Below are positions 6,581 to 6,748 of a DNA stretch of 6,748 nucleotides, piece after piece. The notes beneath the pieces are model-generated. The model saw nothing but the letters and a program-made list of their open reading frames with translations. It did not search any database and had not been told where the DNA came from. The DNA is from Pseudomonadota bacterium (lineage in GTDB: Bacteria; Pseudomonadota; Gammaproteobacteria; JAKAQQ01). Numbering within the stretch: the first letter of the stretch is position 1; the number at the start of each line of letters is the position of its first letter. The position numbers were made by a program, and so were the translations under genes. The stretch lies in NCBI GenBank assembly GCA_021828425.1, contig JAKARN010000075.1, forward strand, positions 1 to 6,748, read 5' to 3'.

Positions 6581-6748
6581 CCGGCATTCTCCAGGGCCAG
6601 GGCTCGCCTGAGTATCGCACGACCCCCCCCCCCCCGACACAGCGCTCGAACCAGACGCGTCCCGCACGACCCATGGTCCGGCAACGTTCCGGCTGAGCCT
6701 CGAGTTCCAGGAGGAGCCGGGCAAGCGTGGCGGCATCTCCTGAGGGGA
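6577..6748 (-). CDS. Probable GT4-type glycosyltransferase, C-terminal end, frame broken at a G13 run
   Basis: The minus strand from the right edge reads PSGDAATLARLLLELEAQ and then PERCRTMGRAGRVWFER. This resembles the C-terminal end of GT-B fold family 4 glycosyltransferases, where a GDA..LA..L..L...PE....MG.AGR...E pattern is common. Family 4 enzymes add sugars from nucleotide donors to lipid-linked or other acceptors. The frame then enters 13 G in a row (6623-6635). Read straight through, it continues unrelated to the family and stops at 6462 inside the aminotransferase gene. If the run had 11 or 14 G, the frame would read RAILRRALALENAG and stop at a TGA (6577-6579) that overlaps the aminotransferase ATG as ATGA, the same coupling seen at the next junction. 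I take that as the intended end. Most of the gene, including its donor-binding Glu motif, lies outside the window. Confidence 0.6.
   Translation of the reverse strand, partial: PLRRCRHACPAPPGTRGSAGTLPDHGSCGTRLVRALCRGGGGRAILRRALALENAG
6623..6635. repeat. C13 homopolymer (G13 in coding sense) at the glycosyltransferase/aminotransferase junction
   Basis: Thirteen consecutive C on the + strand, far longer than any other run in the window (the next are 9 and 7). It splits two convincing coding frames that are out of phase with each other. Such runs are prone both to sequencing error and to replication slippage in the cell. Confidence 0.95.

Noticed and set aside
6581..6736. N-terminal extension of the aminotransferase by 52 residues
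   Set aside because: The residues have low complexity and no family similarity, and the same DNA reads a GT4-like end in another frame; ATG at 6580 has a good ribosome binding site and family-like N-terminus. It would be translated only if the G run were 9, 12 or 15.
1..6748. CRISPR array, tRNA/rRNA genes, insertion sequences or attachment sites
   Set aside because: No regularly spaced repeats, cloverleaf-like segments, transposase motifs or flanking direct repeats were seen; nearly the whole window is coding.

Overview
The window is a GC-rich stretch (roughly 60% G+C judged by eye) in which every gene I can support lies on the minus strand, so transcription runs from the right edge to the left. 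The gene content suggests a Gram-negative-type bacterium that builds a lipid-linked surface polysaccharide and can oxidise acyl-CoAs. No gene here fixes a genus.

Right and centre (6748 down to 1056) is a polysaccharide/O-antigen-type cluster. In transcription order it holds: the C-terminal end of a probable GT4 glycosyltransferase, interrupted by a run of 13 C on the + strand (6623-6635); a DegT/DnrJ/EryC1/StrS aminotransferase; a short PglC-type sugar-1-phosphate transferase; a large membrane-anchored nucleotide-sugar 4,6-dehydratase of the WbpM/PglF/CapD type; RmlA (glucose-1-phosphate thymidylyltransferase); and RmlD (dTDP-4-dehydrorhamnose reductase). Several junctions overlap by 4 bases (ATGA or GTGA), and rmlA and rmlD overlap by about 20, which suggests one translationally coupled operon. 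The dehydratase, aminotransferase and transferase could together make a UDP-4-amino-4,6-dideoxy-HexNAc and load it onto undecaprenyl phosphate. RmlA and RmlD are the first and last enzymes of dTDP-L-rhamnose synthesis. RmlB and RmlC are not in the window.

Left (1010 down to 1) is a different functional module: an HSD10-like short-chain 3-hydroxyacyl-CoA dehydrogenase, then 9 bases later the N-terminus of electron-transfer flavoprotein:ubiquinone oxidoreductase (ETF-QO). These two fit beta-oxidation or branched-chain amino acid degradation with electrons passed to quinone. A TATAAT hexamer and a small inverted repeat lie just upstream of the dehydrogenase and may mark a separate promoter.

Two reading frames look broken near the window edges: the GT4 gene at the C13 run, and the ETF-QO gene near position 15-45. 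The C13 run is the most interesting signal. It is either a homopolymer sequencing error or a slippage (phase-variation) switch, and its length modulo 3 decides whether the glycosyltransferase ends normally, is extended, or is fused to the aminotransferase. I found no tRNA, rRNA, CRISPR array, transposase or strong terminator, and no gene-free stretch longer than 45 bases.
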